This document shows positions 17,482-27,900 of a stretch of 64,000 bases of DNA, piece by piece. The notes beneath the pieces are model-generated. The model saw only the letters and a program-made list of their open reading frames with translations, had not been told where the DNA came from and made no database searches. The first letter of the stretch is position 1. Each line of letters starts with the position of its first letter. The position numbers and the translations under genes were made by a program. The stretch is taken from positions 5,022,001 through 5,086,000 of the forward strand of contig NZ_CP087164.1 of the NCBI RefSeq assembly GCF_021172045.1. Reading direction: 5' to 3'. This stretch comes from Capillimicrobium parvum. Lineage in GTDB: Bacteria > Actinomycetota > Thermoleophilia > Solirubrobacterales > Solirubrobacteraceae.

Positions 17482-18681
17482 ATGAGCGCACAGCCCCAGC
17501 GACCGGCGCACGACCTCACGTCCGCCGACATCGCCGCGCACGCGCAGTCCGCCTACGGCGAGGCGCTGCGCGAGCTCGGCCGCTTCAACCTGGCGATCTT
17601 CGGCAAGACCGGGGTCGGCAAGTCGACGCTCATCAACGCGATCTTCGGCAGCGAGGTCGCGGCGACGGGGACCGGGCGGCCCGTCACGTTGAAGACCGCC
17701 TACTACGAGCACCCGTCGGGCTACTTCGGGATGTACGACTCCGAGGGCATCGAGGTCGGCCAGGAGGGCGACCAGATCCTCGCGAAGTTCCGGTCGCTCA
17801 TCGAGGAGCGCAAGCGCGGCCCGGTGTCGAAGCAGATCCACGTCATCTGGTACTGCGTGCGCGCGGCGGACCTGCGCTTCGAGGACGCGCAGGCCGAGTT
17901 CGTCCGCCAGCTCGCCGCCGACGGCGTGCCGGTGCTGTTCGTGCTGACGCAGGTCCAGACGCGCGACGGGGAGATCCACCCCGAGGTGCGCAAGCTCGCC
18001 GAGAGCGTGATGGAACGCGACCTGCCGCTGGCCGGCGGCAACCGCGTGTTCTTCACCATGGCCCAGCCCGACGACTTCGGAGGCTTCCCCGCACACGGGC
18101 TGCGCGACCTGCTGGATGCCACCTTTCGCGTTGCTCCCGACGCGGTCGAGGCCGCGCTGATCGCCGCGCAGAAGATCGACCTCGAACGCAAGGTCCGCAA
18201 GGCGCGCACGTACATCAAGGCGGCGGCCGCGACGGCGGCGGGCATCGGCGCGACGCCCATCCCGATCGCCGACGCCGCGCTGCTCGTCCCGGTGCAGGTG
18301 GGCCTGATGGCGAAGATCGCCGCGATCTTCGGGCTGAACATCACGACGGGGACGTTCGCCAGCGTCGCCGGCGCGGCGTTCACGGCGGGCGGCCTCACGC
18401 AGGCCGGCCGCTACCTCGCGACGACGATGCTGAAGTTCGTCCCGGGCGCGGGCACGATCGTCGGCGGGACGATCCGCGCCGGCGTGGCGAGTTCGCTGAC
18501 GTTTGCGGTGGGCGAGGCGTGGATCGTCGTGTGCTCGCAGCTGCACGCGCTCGGCCCGCGGGGGGCCTCCGCGCTCGAGAGCAAGGCGATCCGCGAGATG
18601 TTCGTCGCGGCGCTGCGGGAGCGGTCGGGCGAGGCGACGAAGCGGCTGCCTCTCGGTCGGGGGCGAAGGGCCGAACGGTAG
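17482..18681 (+). CDS. P-loop GTPase with DUF697-like C-terminus
   Basis: A 399-residue protein with an Era/YcjX-like GTPase domain: Walker A GKTGVGKST (41-49), a DSEGIE motif in the switch II position (about residue 90) and TQVQTRD where the N/TKxD base-specificity motif is expected. The C-terminal 150 residues have hydrophobic Gly/Ala stretches (TAAGIGATPIPIADAALLVPVQ) resembling the DUF697/YcjF region and may insert in membrane. Cellular role unknown. The ATG at 17482 follows CACAAT by 6 bases; a GTG at 17458 is in frame but less likely. Confidence 0.8.
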   Translation: MSAQPQRPAHDLTSADIAAHAQSAYGEALRELGRFNLAIFGKTGVGKSTLINAIFGSEVAATGTGRPVTLKTAYYEHPSGYFGMYDSEGIEVGQEGDQILAKFRSLIEERKRGPVSKQIHVIWYCVRAADLRFEDAQAEFVRQLAADGVPVLFVLTQVQTRDGEIHPEVRKLAESVMERDLPLAGGNRVFFTMAQPDDFGGFPAHGLRDLLDATFRVAPDAVEAALIAAQKIDLERKVRKARTYIKAAAATAAGIGATPIPIADAALLVPVQVGLMAKIAAIFGLNITTGTFASVAGAAFTAGGLTQAGRYLATTMLKFVPGAGTIVGGTIRAGVASSLTFAVGEAWIVVCSQLHALGPRGASALESKAIREMFVAALRERSGEATKRLPLGRGRRAER

Positions 18682-18692
18682 GCTCGCGCACC

Positions 18693-19454
18693 GTGACCGT
18701 CGTGCTGTGGCACATCGAGCTGTCGCACTACAACGAGAAGGTCCGCTGGGCGCTGGACTACAAGGGCGTCGCGCACGAGCGGCGGGTGCCGATGCCGGGC
18801 TTTCACCGGCTCAGCGCGCTGGCGGTGACCCGCGGCCGGCACGACCGGCTGCCGGTGGCCGAGATCGAGGGCCGGCGCCTGGGCGACTCGACCGCGATCG
18901 TCGCCGCGCTCGAGGAGCGCTGGCCCGAGCCGCCGCTGTATCCCGCGGACCCCGCCGACCGCGCGCGGGCGCTCGCGCTGGAGGACTTCTTCGACGAGCG
19001 GCTCGCGCCCGACGTGCGGCGCTGGATGTGGCACCAGACGCTGCCGGACGACGACCTGGTGGCCGACTCGCTGTTCTCGCCCGACGCGCGCCTGCGCCGC
19101 CGGCTGCTGTCGCTCAGCGCACCGGTCGCCCGGCCGATGCTCCGCATGGACTACACGATCAACGACGCCACCGCGCGCGCGTCCGAGGCGCAGATCCGCG
19201 CCGCGATGGACCGGCTGGAGACGGAGATCGGTCCCGGCGGCTACCTCGCGGGCGACGCGTTCAGCGTCGCGGATATGACGGCGGCGGCGCTGTTCACGCC
19301 GCTGCTGGCGCCGCCCGGGCGCCAGCACCAGCCGCCGCGGGCCGCACCCGCCGTGGTGCGGCTGCGCGCGGAGCTCGAGGCGCGGCCGGGCGGCGAGTGG
19401 GTGCACGAGATGTACGCGCGCCACCGCGGAGCGTCCGCGGCGGTCACCCGCTAG
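18693..19454 (+). CDS. Glutathione S-transferase-like protein
   Basis: A 253-residue GST-fold protein: N-terminal thioredoxin-like half (LWHIELSHYNEKVRWALDYKG, with LPVAEIEGRRLGDSTAI as the cis-Pro/Ser glutathione-site region near residue 55-70) and an all-helical C-terminal half containing GGYLAGDAFSVADMTAAAL. Actinobacteria usually lack glutathione, so the physiological thiol or role is open. The GTG at 18693 lies 8 bases after TAGGCT and 11 bases after the GTPase stop. The 3' end overlaps recD, which converges, by 11 bases. Confidence 0.82.
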   Translation: MTVVLWHIELSHYNEKVRWALDYKGVAHERRVPMPGFHRLSALAVTRGRHDRLPVAEIEGRRLGDSTAIVAALEERWPEPPLYPADPADRARALALEDFFDERLAPDVRRWMWHQTLPDDDLVADSLFSPDARLRRRLLSLSAPVARPMLRMDYTINDATARASEAQIRAAMDRLETEIGPGGYLAGDAFSVADMTAAALFTPLLAPPGRQHQPPRAAPAVVRLRAELEARPGGEWVHEMYARHRGASAAVTR

Positions 19455-21549
19455 GGGCCTCACCCCACAGCCGCGCACGCAGGCCGGATGCGCGGGCGAC
19501 CGGACGGGCGACGGCGGCGCGCACCGCCTCCTCGGTGCCGACGAGGATCAGCCGCTCGCGCGCGCGGGTCACGGCGGTGTAGAGCAGCTCGCGCGTCAGC
19601 AGCGGGGACGCCGGGTCGGGCAGCACGACGGCGGCGGTGGCGAACTGCGAGCCCTGGCTCTTGTGGACGGTCATCGCGTAGACCGTGTCGACGGCGGCCA
19701 GCCGGGCGGGGCGGAACTCGAGCACGTCGCCCTGGCGCTCGAACGCGGCGCTCACCCGGCCGGGCGCGGTGGCGATGACGACGCCCGTGTCGCCGTTGTA
19801 GAGCTGCAGGCCGTAGTCGTTCTCGAGCACGAGCAGCGGGCGCCCGGCGTACCACTCGCCCTCGGCGCCGAAGCCGTCGATGCCCTCGGCGAGCCAGCCC
19901 TCGATGCGGCCCATCCACGTCTCGACGCCGTACGGGCCGCGGCGGTGGGCGCAGAGCAGGCGGAAGGCGCCGAGGCTCTGCAGCGCGGTGGCCGCATCGC
20001 CCGCGCGGGCGGCGGCGATGACGGCGCGGGCGGCACCGACCGCCCCCGTGCGCAGGACGACCGGAGCGTCGCGACCGGTGGTGGCGGCCGCGTCGGCGTC
20101 GATCCAGGCGATCTCGTCCGGGGTGGCGGCGAGCGCCTCGAGCGCGGCGCCGGCGTCACCGCGGCGGATGGCCTCAGCGAGGCGGCCGATCCCGCCGCCG
20201 TAGCGGTGGACGCGGTCGAGGATGACGATCCCGTCGCCGATCCCGGCCTCCGCGCCCGGCGGGGAGTCTCCGGACGGGACGTCCGCACCGGTCGCGGCGG
20301 CAAGCCGCGCGCGGGTCGAGGCGGCGATTCGCAGGCCGTCGGTGGTCGGCCCGACGATGTCGCCCAGCACGGCACCCGCCTCGATCGACGTGAGCTGCCC
20401 GGGATCGCCGACGAGGATGAGGCGCGCCCCCAGCCGCACCGCCTCGGCCAGCCGCGCCATGAGCGACAGCGAGACCATCGACGTCTCGTCGACGACCACC
20501 ACGTCGTGCGGCAGGCGGTTCGCGCGGTGATGGCGGAAGCGGCTGTGGCTGCCCGGCCGCCACCCGAGCAGCCGGTGCAGCGTCGACGCGCGGAGGCCGA
20601 GCAGCTGCTCGCGCACCTCGTCGCCGACGTCGAGCGCGGCCGCCTGCTCGTGGACCGCCTCCTGCAGCCGGGCCGCGGCCTTGCCGGTGGGGGCGGCGAG
20701 CGCGACGAGCGGCGCCGGCTCGCCGCGGGCCGCCGCCTGCTCGGCGAGCAGCGCGACGATGCGCGCGACCGTCGTCGTCTTGCCGGTGCCGGGTCCGCCG
20801 CCGACGACCGCGAAGCGCCGCAGCACAGCGGCCGCGGCGGCAAGCGCCTGGCGCCCGCCGGCCTGGTCGCCGAACAGCCGCCGGACGCCCTGGGCGAGCA
20901 ACGCCTCGTCCACGTCGCCGGGCACCTGGGCGGCGAGCGCCTCGAGATCCGCCGCGACCTGGCGCTCCTCGCTCCAGTAGCGGTCGAGGTAGAGCACGGT
21001 GCCGGCGAGGCGCAGCGGACGCGCGTCGAGGCCTGTCGCATCGACCGCGCCAGACGCCGTGACCGCGACAGGCGTGAACGGCGACCCCCCCGCCGCCTGC
21101 GGTCCTGGCGCATCGACGGCGTCAGACGCCGTGATCGCGCCAGGTTCGATCGGCGATCGCCCGGGCGTGTGTGGTCCTGGCGCATCGACGACGTCAGACG
21201 CCGTGATCGCGACGAGATCGCTGCCGGCCAGGCGCGCCACCCACTCGACCGGCTCGGGCCACGGCAGCGCGGATACGTCGACGGGCTCGTCGGTGTCGAC
21301 CGTCGCGGTGTCGCGGATCGTCGCCAGGTCCACGCACGTGTGGCCGAGCCGGGGCCCGCGGACCGCGAGCGCGACGGCCAGCGCGACCGTCTCGTCGTCC
21401 TCGCCGGCCAGGCGCTCCAGCCGCCGCGCGACGTGGACGTCCGCCGCCGCGAGCACGCCCGCGTCGTTGAACGTTCGCAGCAGGCCGCCGGCCCGCAGCG
21501 CGAGGCGGCCGGCGAACGGATCGGGGGCGACGACGGGCTCGGCGCTCAT
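19444..21549 (-). CDS. recD: RecBCD subunit RecD
   Basis: A 701-residue 5'-3' helicase subunit of exodeoxyribonuclease V, which processes double-strand breaks. Walker A is GGGPGTGKTTT (about 250), motif II VDETSMVSLSLMARL, then VGDPGQLTSIEAGAVLGDI and, near the C-terminus, MTVHKSQGSQF and LLYTAVTRARERL. The N-terminal region holds a three-unit 24-residue repeat (ITASDAVDAPGP...SP) not expected in RecD. The ATG overlaps the recB stop as ATGA, showing translational coupling. Last gene of the recC-recB-recD operon. Confidence 0.93.
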   Translation of the reverse strand: MSAEPVVAPDPFAGRLALRAGGLLRTFNDAGVLAAADVHVARRLERLAGEDDETVALAVALAVRGPRLGHTCVDLATIRDTATVDTDEPVDVSALPWPEPVEWVARLAGSDLVAITASDVVDAPGPHTPGRSPIEPGAITASDAVDAPGPQAAGGSPFTPVAVTASGAVDATGLDARPLRLAGTVLYLDRYWSEERQVAADLEALAAQVPGDVDEALLAQGVRRLFGDQAGGRQALAAAAAVLRRFAVVGGGPGTGKTTTVARIVALLAEQAAARGEPAPLVALAAPTGKAAARLQEAVHEQAAALDVGDEVREQLLGLRASTLHRLLGWRPGSHSRFRHHRANRLPHDVVVVDETSMVSLSLMARLAEAVRLGARLILVGDPGQLTSIEAGAVLGDIVGPTTDGLRIAASTRARLAAATGADVPSGDSPPGAEAGIGDGIVILDRVHRYGGGIGRLAEAIRRGDAGAALEALAATPDEIAWIDADAAATTGRDAPVVLRTGAVGAARAVIAAARAGDAATALQSLGAFRLLCAHRRGPYGVETWMGRIEGWLAEGIDGFGAEGEWYAGRPLLVLENDYGLQLYNGDTGVVIATAPGRVSAAFERQGDVLEFRPARLAAVDTVYAMTVHKSQGSQFATAAVVLPDPASPLLTRELLYTAVTRARERLILVGTEEAVRAAVARPVARASGLRARLWGEAPSG
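21051..21204 (+). repeat. 72-bp tandem repeat inside recD
   Basis: CAGACGCCGT recurs at 21051, 21123 and 21195, exactly 72 bases apart, within similar flanks (GGTCCTGGCGCATCGAC). On the recD strand this encodes 24-residue units (ITASDAVDAPGP-...-SP). Being a multiple of 3, copy-number changes would keep the frame. Confidence 0.8.
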
Positions 21550-24500
21550 GGGGTCCTCCCCCGGTCCAGCACGTCGCTCAATGCCACGATCGCGTCGGCG
21601 GGCGGCCGCCACGCGAACACGCCGCACGGCGCCCCGTCGACGACCGGCGTGTCCGGGCCCGACATGCCGCGCACGAACAGGTACAGCACGCCGGCGAGGT
21701 TGCGCGCGGGGTCGTAGCCGGGCACCCGCCAGCGCAGGTAGCGGTGCAGCGCCGCCGCGTACAGCAGCGCCTGCAGGCCGTAGTGCGCGTGCTCCATCTC
21801 GGCGCCGAGCGCCGCCGGCCGGTGGTGCCACGCGCTGAGCTCGTCGCCGGGCGGCGCGAGCCAGTTCGTCTTGTAGTCGGCGATGGCGAAGCGCGCCGCG
21901 CCGTCGGGGCCGCACGTGCGCAGGACGAGGTCGATGCTGCCGGTCAGGTAGCCGCGCACGTCGCGCCGCAGCGCCGGGTCGTCGAGCCGTGCCGCGTATC
22001 CGGCGAGCGGGTCGCCCGCGGGCAGGTGCTCGCGCAGCACGTCGGCGATCGCGTCGACAGTGAGCCGCCCGGTCGGGTCGTCGCCCCCGACGAGGGGCAG
22101 CTCGAAGGCGAGCTCGTCGAGACGGTCGGCGCGCGCGACGTCGCGCAGCCGCATCCCGCCGAGCAACGGGCCGAGCGGCGTCTCGAGCGTCGCGCGCAGC
22201 GCGCCCACCGCGACGGCATCGTCGCGCAGGTCCACCGGCCTTCGCGCCTGCGCCGCCGCCACGCACCCGGCGAGCTCGGCATCCAGGTCCGAGGCCGCGA
22301 AGTCGACCGCCTCCATGACGCGGTGCACGAGCGTGCCGACGTGCACGCCGACGGGCAGGTCCGCCCACGGCGACGGGACGGCGCGGAGCATGGCCTCCTC
22401 GAGGCCGGCCTGCGTCGGCGGGGCGACCGTCGCCGCCGGGCCCGGCCCCTCGGGCTCGTCGCGCAGCGCCAGCTGCTCGGGCTCGCTGGCCACCCACGCC
22501 TCGTGCGCCGCGGCGGTGATGTCGCTGTAGGAGGTGCGCCGCCACCCGCGGTCGAGCCGGCGGTCGAAGTGCGCCGCCTCGAGCGTGCCGGCGCGCACGG
22601 GCGGCTCGCCCCACGTCTCCCCGCGCGCCGGGATCGCCTCCTCCACCGACACGCATCCGGGCGCGATCGCGGCGAGCTGCTCCAGCCGTGCGGTCGCCGC
22701 CTCGTCGGTCGGCGTCGAGGCGCCCGACGGCGCGACGTTGCCGTCGTCGTCGCGGGAGAACAGCAGGCGCGTGAGCGGGGAGTGGCGCGTGTCGTAGGAC
22801 CCGGCCCACCAGACGACCGCCTGGTGGCGCGCCCTCGTCAGGGCGACGTATGCGAGCCGCAGGTCCTCACCGCGCTGCTCGACCTCGTGCTGACGCTCGT
22901 GGGCCTTCCACTTCGGGCCGCCCAGCCCGACGTCGACGGTCCGCCGGTCGCCCGCGTCCGGGTCGTGGAAGGACACCGGCTGGTCGCTCGGGATATAGCC
23001 GGGCTCCCAGAGGAACGGCAGGTAGACCACCGGGAACTCGAGCCCCTTCGAGCGGTGGATCGTGAGGACCTGGACGGCCTCGGCGTCGGACTCGAGGCGG
23101 CGGCTGCGGTCCTCGTCGCCCGTCTCGTCGGCCGCCGCCGCGATCCGCTCGCGCAGCCACGACGTCAGTGCCGTCACGCCGAACTGCTCGCTCGTCGCGG
23201 CGCCGTGCAGCAGCTGGCCGACGTGGCGCAGGTCCGTCAGGGCGCGCTCGCCGTCCGCGGCGGACAGCATCCGCCCCGGCAGCCCCTCGCTGAGCGTGAC
23301 GAGCTCGAGCAGCGACGCGACGCCCTTGCGGCGCAGCACCCCGGCCCAGCGGTGCAGGCGGCGGTGCAGGTCGTCGGTGGCGTCGTCGGTCGCGCAGGCG
23401 AGCTCGTCGGGTGACCACCCGAGGAACGGCGTGAGCGCGGCGGCGCGGGCGCGCGGCTCGGACGCCGGCCGTTCGAGCGCCTCGAGCAACGCCAGCCAGT
23501 CGCGAGCCGGGCCGGTCGCGAACACGCTGCCGGCGCCGTTGATGACGGCCGGCACGTCGACCTCCTCGAGCGCGTCGCGGACCTGCGCCGCGGTGCGGTT
23601 CGTCGGCACCAGCACCGCGACGTCGCCGGGACGGAGTCGCCCGCGGCCCGTCGTCGTGCCGTCCTCGCGGCGGATCTCGATCTCGGCCGGCGAGTTGAGC
23701 AGGCGGGCGAGGTCGGCGGCGAGGTCGCGCGCGACGTGCTCCCGGGCCGACGGCTTGCTCGCGAACCCGCTCGGCGTGCGGCGGATGAACGGGTGGTCGC
23801 GCGGGACCACGCGCAGGCGCAGCGAGGCATCCACCGGCGCGCCGTGCAGCCGGGCCGTCCGGTTGGCGGGAGCGGCGCGCACCTCGCGATACACGATCCC
23901 CTCGTGGCCGAGGCGGGTGCCGCCGAAGAGCGCGTCGTAGGCGTCGATGAGCGGCTGGTCGCTGCGCCAGTTCGTCGTCAGCGTGTGGCGCGTGGCGGCC
24001 GCCTGCGCCGCCTCCAGGTACGCGTAGACGTCGGCGCCGCGGAAGGCGTAGATCGCCTGCTTGGGGTCGCCGATGAGGACGAGCGTGACGCCGCTGTCGG
24101 CGCCGCCGAACGCGCGGCGCAGGATCGCCCACTGGATCGGGTCGGTGTCCTGGAACTCGTCGACGAGCACGACGCGGTAGCGGGCGCGCAGGCGCGCGGC
24201 GGCCGCGGGACTGGCGTGCAGCGTCCGGTGCAGGCGCGTGAGCAGGTCGTCGTAGGTCATGACGCCCATGCGGCGCTTGCGCAGCTCGAGCTCCTCGCGG
24301 ATCGCCCTGGCGAGCCGCACGCGCATCGCCTCGACGCTGTGGTCGGGGGCGTCGGCCGGCTCGATGGGGGCGTCGGGGTCCGGGTTGTAGACCGCGGCCC
24401 TGGCGATGAGCAGCGCCTGGCGGCGGTCGAAGTCCGGCGTGTCGCGGCGGTGGAAGCGGCGGACGTAGAGGTCGTCGACCACCTCCTCGAGCAGGTCGTC

Positions 24501-24962
24501 GAGGTCCTCGACGAACGTCGTGTCGGGCTCGACGTCGCCGGCGACGCCCAGGCCGCCGAGCACCTCCTGGCAGAAGCCGTGGGTGGTCGCGATGGTCGCC
24601 GCGTCGAAGTCGGAGACGGCGCGGGTGAGGCGGGCGCGCCGCAGCGCGACCTCCTCGGGCGCGCCTTGCGCGAGCAGGTCCACGACCTCGTCGCGGACGG
24701 CCGGCGGCGTGCCCGAGAGCGCCTGCTCGGTGATGACGAGCCGGTGGCGCACGCGCTCGCGCAGCTCGCCGGTGGCCATGCGGGTGAACGTGACAAGCAG
24801 CAGCTGGTCGAGCGGGACGCCCTCCGCGACATAGCGCGCCGCGAGCGCGGAGATCGTGTACGTCTTGCCGGTGCCGGCGCTCGCCTCGAGCACGGTGACG
24901 CCGGTCGGCAGCGGCCCGCAGACGTCGAACGGCATGACGGCCTTCTCGTCGAGGGTGCTCAC
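21546..24962 (-). CDS. recB: RecBCD subunit RecB (UvrD-like helicase and nuclease)
   Basis: A 1138-residue SF1A helicase-nuclease. Walker A EASAGTGKTYT lies near residue 29, motif II LVDEFQDTDPIQW and motif IV GDPKQAIYAFRGADV follow, then VQVLTIHRSKGLEFPVVYLP and AYVALTRARH. The C-terminal PD-(D/E)XK nuclease has SIDLVLRT and ADYKTNWL. It resects double-strand breaks with RecC and RecD. The GTG at 24962 forms a GTGA overlap with the recC stop; an ATG ten codons later (MPFDVCGPL) is the alternative. Coupled to recD by ATGA. Confidence 0.93.
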   Translation of the reverse strand: MSTLDEKAVMPFDVCGPLPTGVTVLEASAGTGKTYTISALAARYVAEGVPLDQLLLVTFTRMATGELRERVRHRLVITEQALSGTPPAVRDEVVDLLAQGAPEEVALRRARLTRAVSDFDAATIATTHGFCQEVLGGLGVAGDVEPDTTFVEDLDDLLEEVVDDLYVRRFHRRDTPDFDRRQALLIARAAVYNPDPDAPIEPADAPDHSVEAMRVRLARAIREELELRKRRMGVMTYDDLLTRLHRTLHASPAAAARLRARYRVVLVDEFQDTDPIQWAILRRAFGGADSGVTLVLIGDPKQAIYAFRGADVYAYLEAAQAAATRHTLTTNWRSDQPLIDAYDALFGGTRLGHEGIVYREVRAAPANRTARLHGAPVDASLRLRVVPRDHPFIRRTPSGFASKPSAREHVARDLAADLARLLNSPAEIEIRREDGTTTGRGRLRPGDVAVLVPTNRTAAQVRDALEEVDVPAVINGAGSVFATGPARDWLALLEALERPASEPRARAAALTPFLGWSPDELACATDDATDDLHRRLHRWAGVLRRKGVASLLELVTLSEGLPGRMLSAADGERALTDLRHVGQLLHGAATSEQFGVTALTSWLRERIAAAADETGDEDRSRRLESDAEAVQVLTIHRSKGLEFPVVYLPFLWEPGYIPSDQPVSFHDPDAGDRRTVDVGLGGPKWKAHERQHEVEQRGEDLRLAYVALTRARHQAVVWWAGSYDTRHSPLTRLLFSRDDDGNVAPSGASTPTDEAATARLEQLAAIAPGCVSVEEAIPARGETWGEPPVRAGTLEAAHFDRRLDRGWRRTSYSDITAAAHEAWVASEPEQLALRDEPEGPGPAATVAPPTQAGLEEAMLRAVPSPWADLPVGVHVGTLVHRVMEAVDFAASDLDAELAGCVAAAQARRPVDLRDDAVAVGALRATLETPLGPLLGGMRLRDVARADRLDELAFELPLVGGDDPTGRLTVDAIADVLREHLPAGDPLAGYAARLDDPALRRDVRGYLTGSIDLVLRTCGPDGAARFAIADYKTNWLAPPGDELSAWHHRPAALGAEMEHAHYGLQALLYAAALHRYLRWRVPGYDPARNLAGVLYLFVRGMSGPDTPVVDGAPCGVFAWRPPADAIVALSDVLDRGRTP

Positions 24963-27900
24963 CGGTCGCTGATCTCCTCGTGGGCGAGCAGGCCGTCCCA
25001 CAGGCGCCGGGCGTAGCGGCCGAAGCGGGTCTCCTCGGTGTTCTCCCACGCCTCGTCCGAGCGCGGGCGCGCGACCAGCAGCTCGTCGAAGGTCACGACG
25101 CCGCCGAGCACGCGCTGGTGCTCGAGCTCGCGGTCCTCCTTCTCGAACGCCCACGGCGACTCCCACTCGTCGCGGCCCGCCTTCAGCGCGTCGTCGCCAC
25201 GACCGGCCGCGCGCGCGTAGGCGGCCGAGGTCTTGCAGTACAGCGGCAGCGGCTCGCGCAGGCCGCGGTCGTGGAGGTCGACGAGCGCGAGGAGGTGCGC
25301 GACCGCGTGCCGGTGGCGGTCGCCGTCGAGCGGCGGCAGGCGCGCGACCGTGATGCGGGCGTCGTTGCGCGCGCTGTCACGGGCCCGGCCGACGGCCGCC
25401 GCCTCCCAGGCGCGCTCGGGATGCGCGGCGTTCAGCGCGAGCCACTGCACCCACAACGCGAGCCGGTGGCGGGGCCCGACGCGCGAGTACGTGACCGCGC
25501 GCAGCACGTCGCCGCAGACGCCCGCGACGGTGCCGGTGAGCCGCCGGCCGCCGGGCAGGGTCACGTGGACGTCGACGGAGCCGGGCTCGGCGCCGGTCGG
25601 CAGGACGCGCTCGGCCGCCGTGGCGATCTCCTCGACCACCGGGCGAACCCGGGCCAGCACGGGTTCGCCGAGGCGGCCGGGCGGCAGCGTGCCGCGGGCC
25701 CGCTCGGCCTGGGCGGCGACGTCGAGGTCGGCGCCGTCGAGCCGCGCGTCGAGCAGGCGCTGCCCGACGCGCCACTCGTCGAGGTGGTTGAGCTCGACCG
25801 GCAGCGCGTCGGCGATCTCGTCCTCGCGTTCGCCGAGGCTGATCCCGAGGCGCTGGCGCAGGAACGCCCGCACGGGGTGTCCGGCGAAGCGCACGAGCGC
25901 CTCGAGGTCGGCGACCGGGTCCGGGACGGGCGGAAGCGGCTCGGACAGGAAGGGCGGGGTCGGGCGGCGCGGGGCCTCGAGCGCCCTGGCACCTTCGAGC
26001 GTGACCGTGTCGAAGCTCCACGGCCGGTCGGGCGTGAGATGGCCCGGCGTGAAGTTGCGCGGGTCGAAGGGCTGCAGCGGGTGGCGGACGAGGACATGGG
26101 TGCTCGCCGGGGTGCCGTCCGCCGTCCGCGCGGCCCGGTCGATGACGTCGAGCAGCTCGCCGACCGGCACCGCCGGCGGGCGCGGCGTGTTCGTGCGCTC
26201 GTCGTTGCCGGTGTAGGTGATGACGAGGCGGTCGGTGGCGGCCATGAGCGCGTCGAGGAGGAGCTGGCGGTCCTCGGTGCGCGGGTCGCGGTCGCCGACG
26301 CGCGGCCGGTCGAGCATGAGGTCGTCGCCGTCGCGCGGGGCCTTGCGCGGGAACTGCGCGTCGTCCATGCCGAGCAGGCACACGACGCGGTGCGGCACCG
26401 AGCGCATCGGCATGAGCGTGCAGACCGTGAGATGGCCGGTGCGGAAGTTCGCGCGCGTCGGGCGGCCGCGGAGGCGCTCGGCGAGCAGGGCGCGGATCTC
26501 GGGGGTGGCGAGCGTCGTGACGCGCCCACCGGACTCGCCGACGACGTCGTCGAGCAGTCGCTTGAGCTGGTCGCGCTGCCAGGACTCTCTCGGTGCCGTT
26601 GTCGTGAGGGCGTCGGCGGCGTCCGCCAGCGCGGTCGCCCACGCGTCGATCGGCTGGGTGCGGCTGAGGGCGTCGAGCGCGTGCTGCACGCGATCGAGGA
26701 GCTCGGCGAAGCGGCCGGCGAGGTCGATCGCGCCGCTCTCGACGTCGTCGAGCGGCAGGACGTCGTGGTACAGGCGGCGGCCGTCCTCGCTCATCGTCAC
26801 GCCGACGAGCAGGCGGTCGATCCCGGCGCGCCAGGTGCCCGCCTCGAGCGTGTCGAGCTTGAAGGGCGCGCGATGCGCCGCGTCAAGGCCCCAGCGGATG
26901 CCGCTCTCGGCGACCCAGTCCTCGAGGCGGGCGAGGTCGTCGTCGTCGAGGCGGAAGCGGCGGCGCACCGGGTCGCGGTCGGCGAAGTCGAGCAGCTCTG
27001 AGGCGGTGATGCGCCGGCCGGCGAGGTCCAGCAGCTCGGCGACGGCGCCGAGGATCGGGTTCGTCTGTCTCAGGGAGCGGTCGGCGAGGCGGACGCGCAG
27101 GTCGGGCGGGCGGACGTCATCGGCGAGCGCGTCGGGGTCGTCGTCCTCGCCGTCGCCGCCTCCCGCCAGGTCGCCGACGCCGAACGTGGCGTGGATGAGC
27201 GGCGCGAACGTCTCGATGTCCGGGCACATGACGATGACGTCGCGGGGCTCGAGCGTCGCGTCGTCGGCGAGAAGGTGCAGGATCGCGTCGCGCAGGACCT
27301 CGACCTGGCGGGCGCGGCCGTGGCAGGAGTGGATCTCGATGGAGCGGTCCTGTGCCGGCAGCGGCGCCCCGGCCGGCGCCCGGTCGGCGCGGATGTCCTG
27401 CTGGACGCGCTCGAGCAGGGTCGCGGAGCCGTGCGGCGCGGCGTGATGCTCGTCGGCGATGGGGTCGTCGTGGCCGGTCACGACGAGCTGGAGCTCACGG
27501 GCGTCGTGGCCCCAGGAGGCGAGCAGGCGGTTGGCCGCGAGGGCGGCGGTGGGGTCGGCCCTGCGAGCCACGATGGGCGGCGTGCCGCAGGTCGCCTCCG
27601 CGACCCGGTCCCACAACGCGGGCGACGGGTGCAGCAGGAACAGGTGGACGTCCCGGTGGGCGGCGAGCGCGCACAGGACGTCGAGGTGGCCCTGCGGCAG
27701 GCGGGTGAGGTTGAAGAGCGAGAGCCGCTTCGGCAGTTCCGTGCGGGCGGGGTCCTCGCGCAGGCGCGCGCACGCGAGATCGAGTCGCTCGGCCGGGTCG
27801 GGGTGGTCGATGCGCACGCGCAGGCGCCGCCACAGCTCGGCCTGCCACGCCCCGCCGTCCCGGATGCCGCCGTCGTCGCCCGCCGCCCACGCGCGGACGA

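Noticed and set aside
22060-22530. Plus-strand frame within recB
   Set aside because: Ser/Arg-rich shadow frame with no start signal; recB motifs on the minus strand explain the region.
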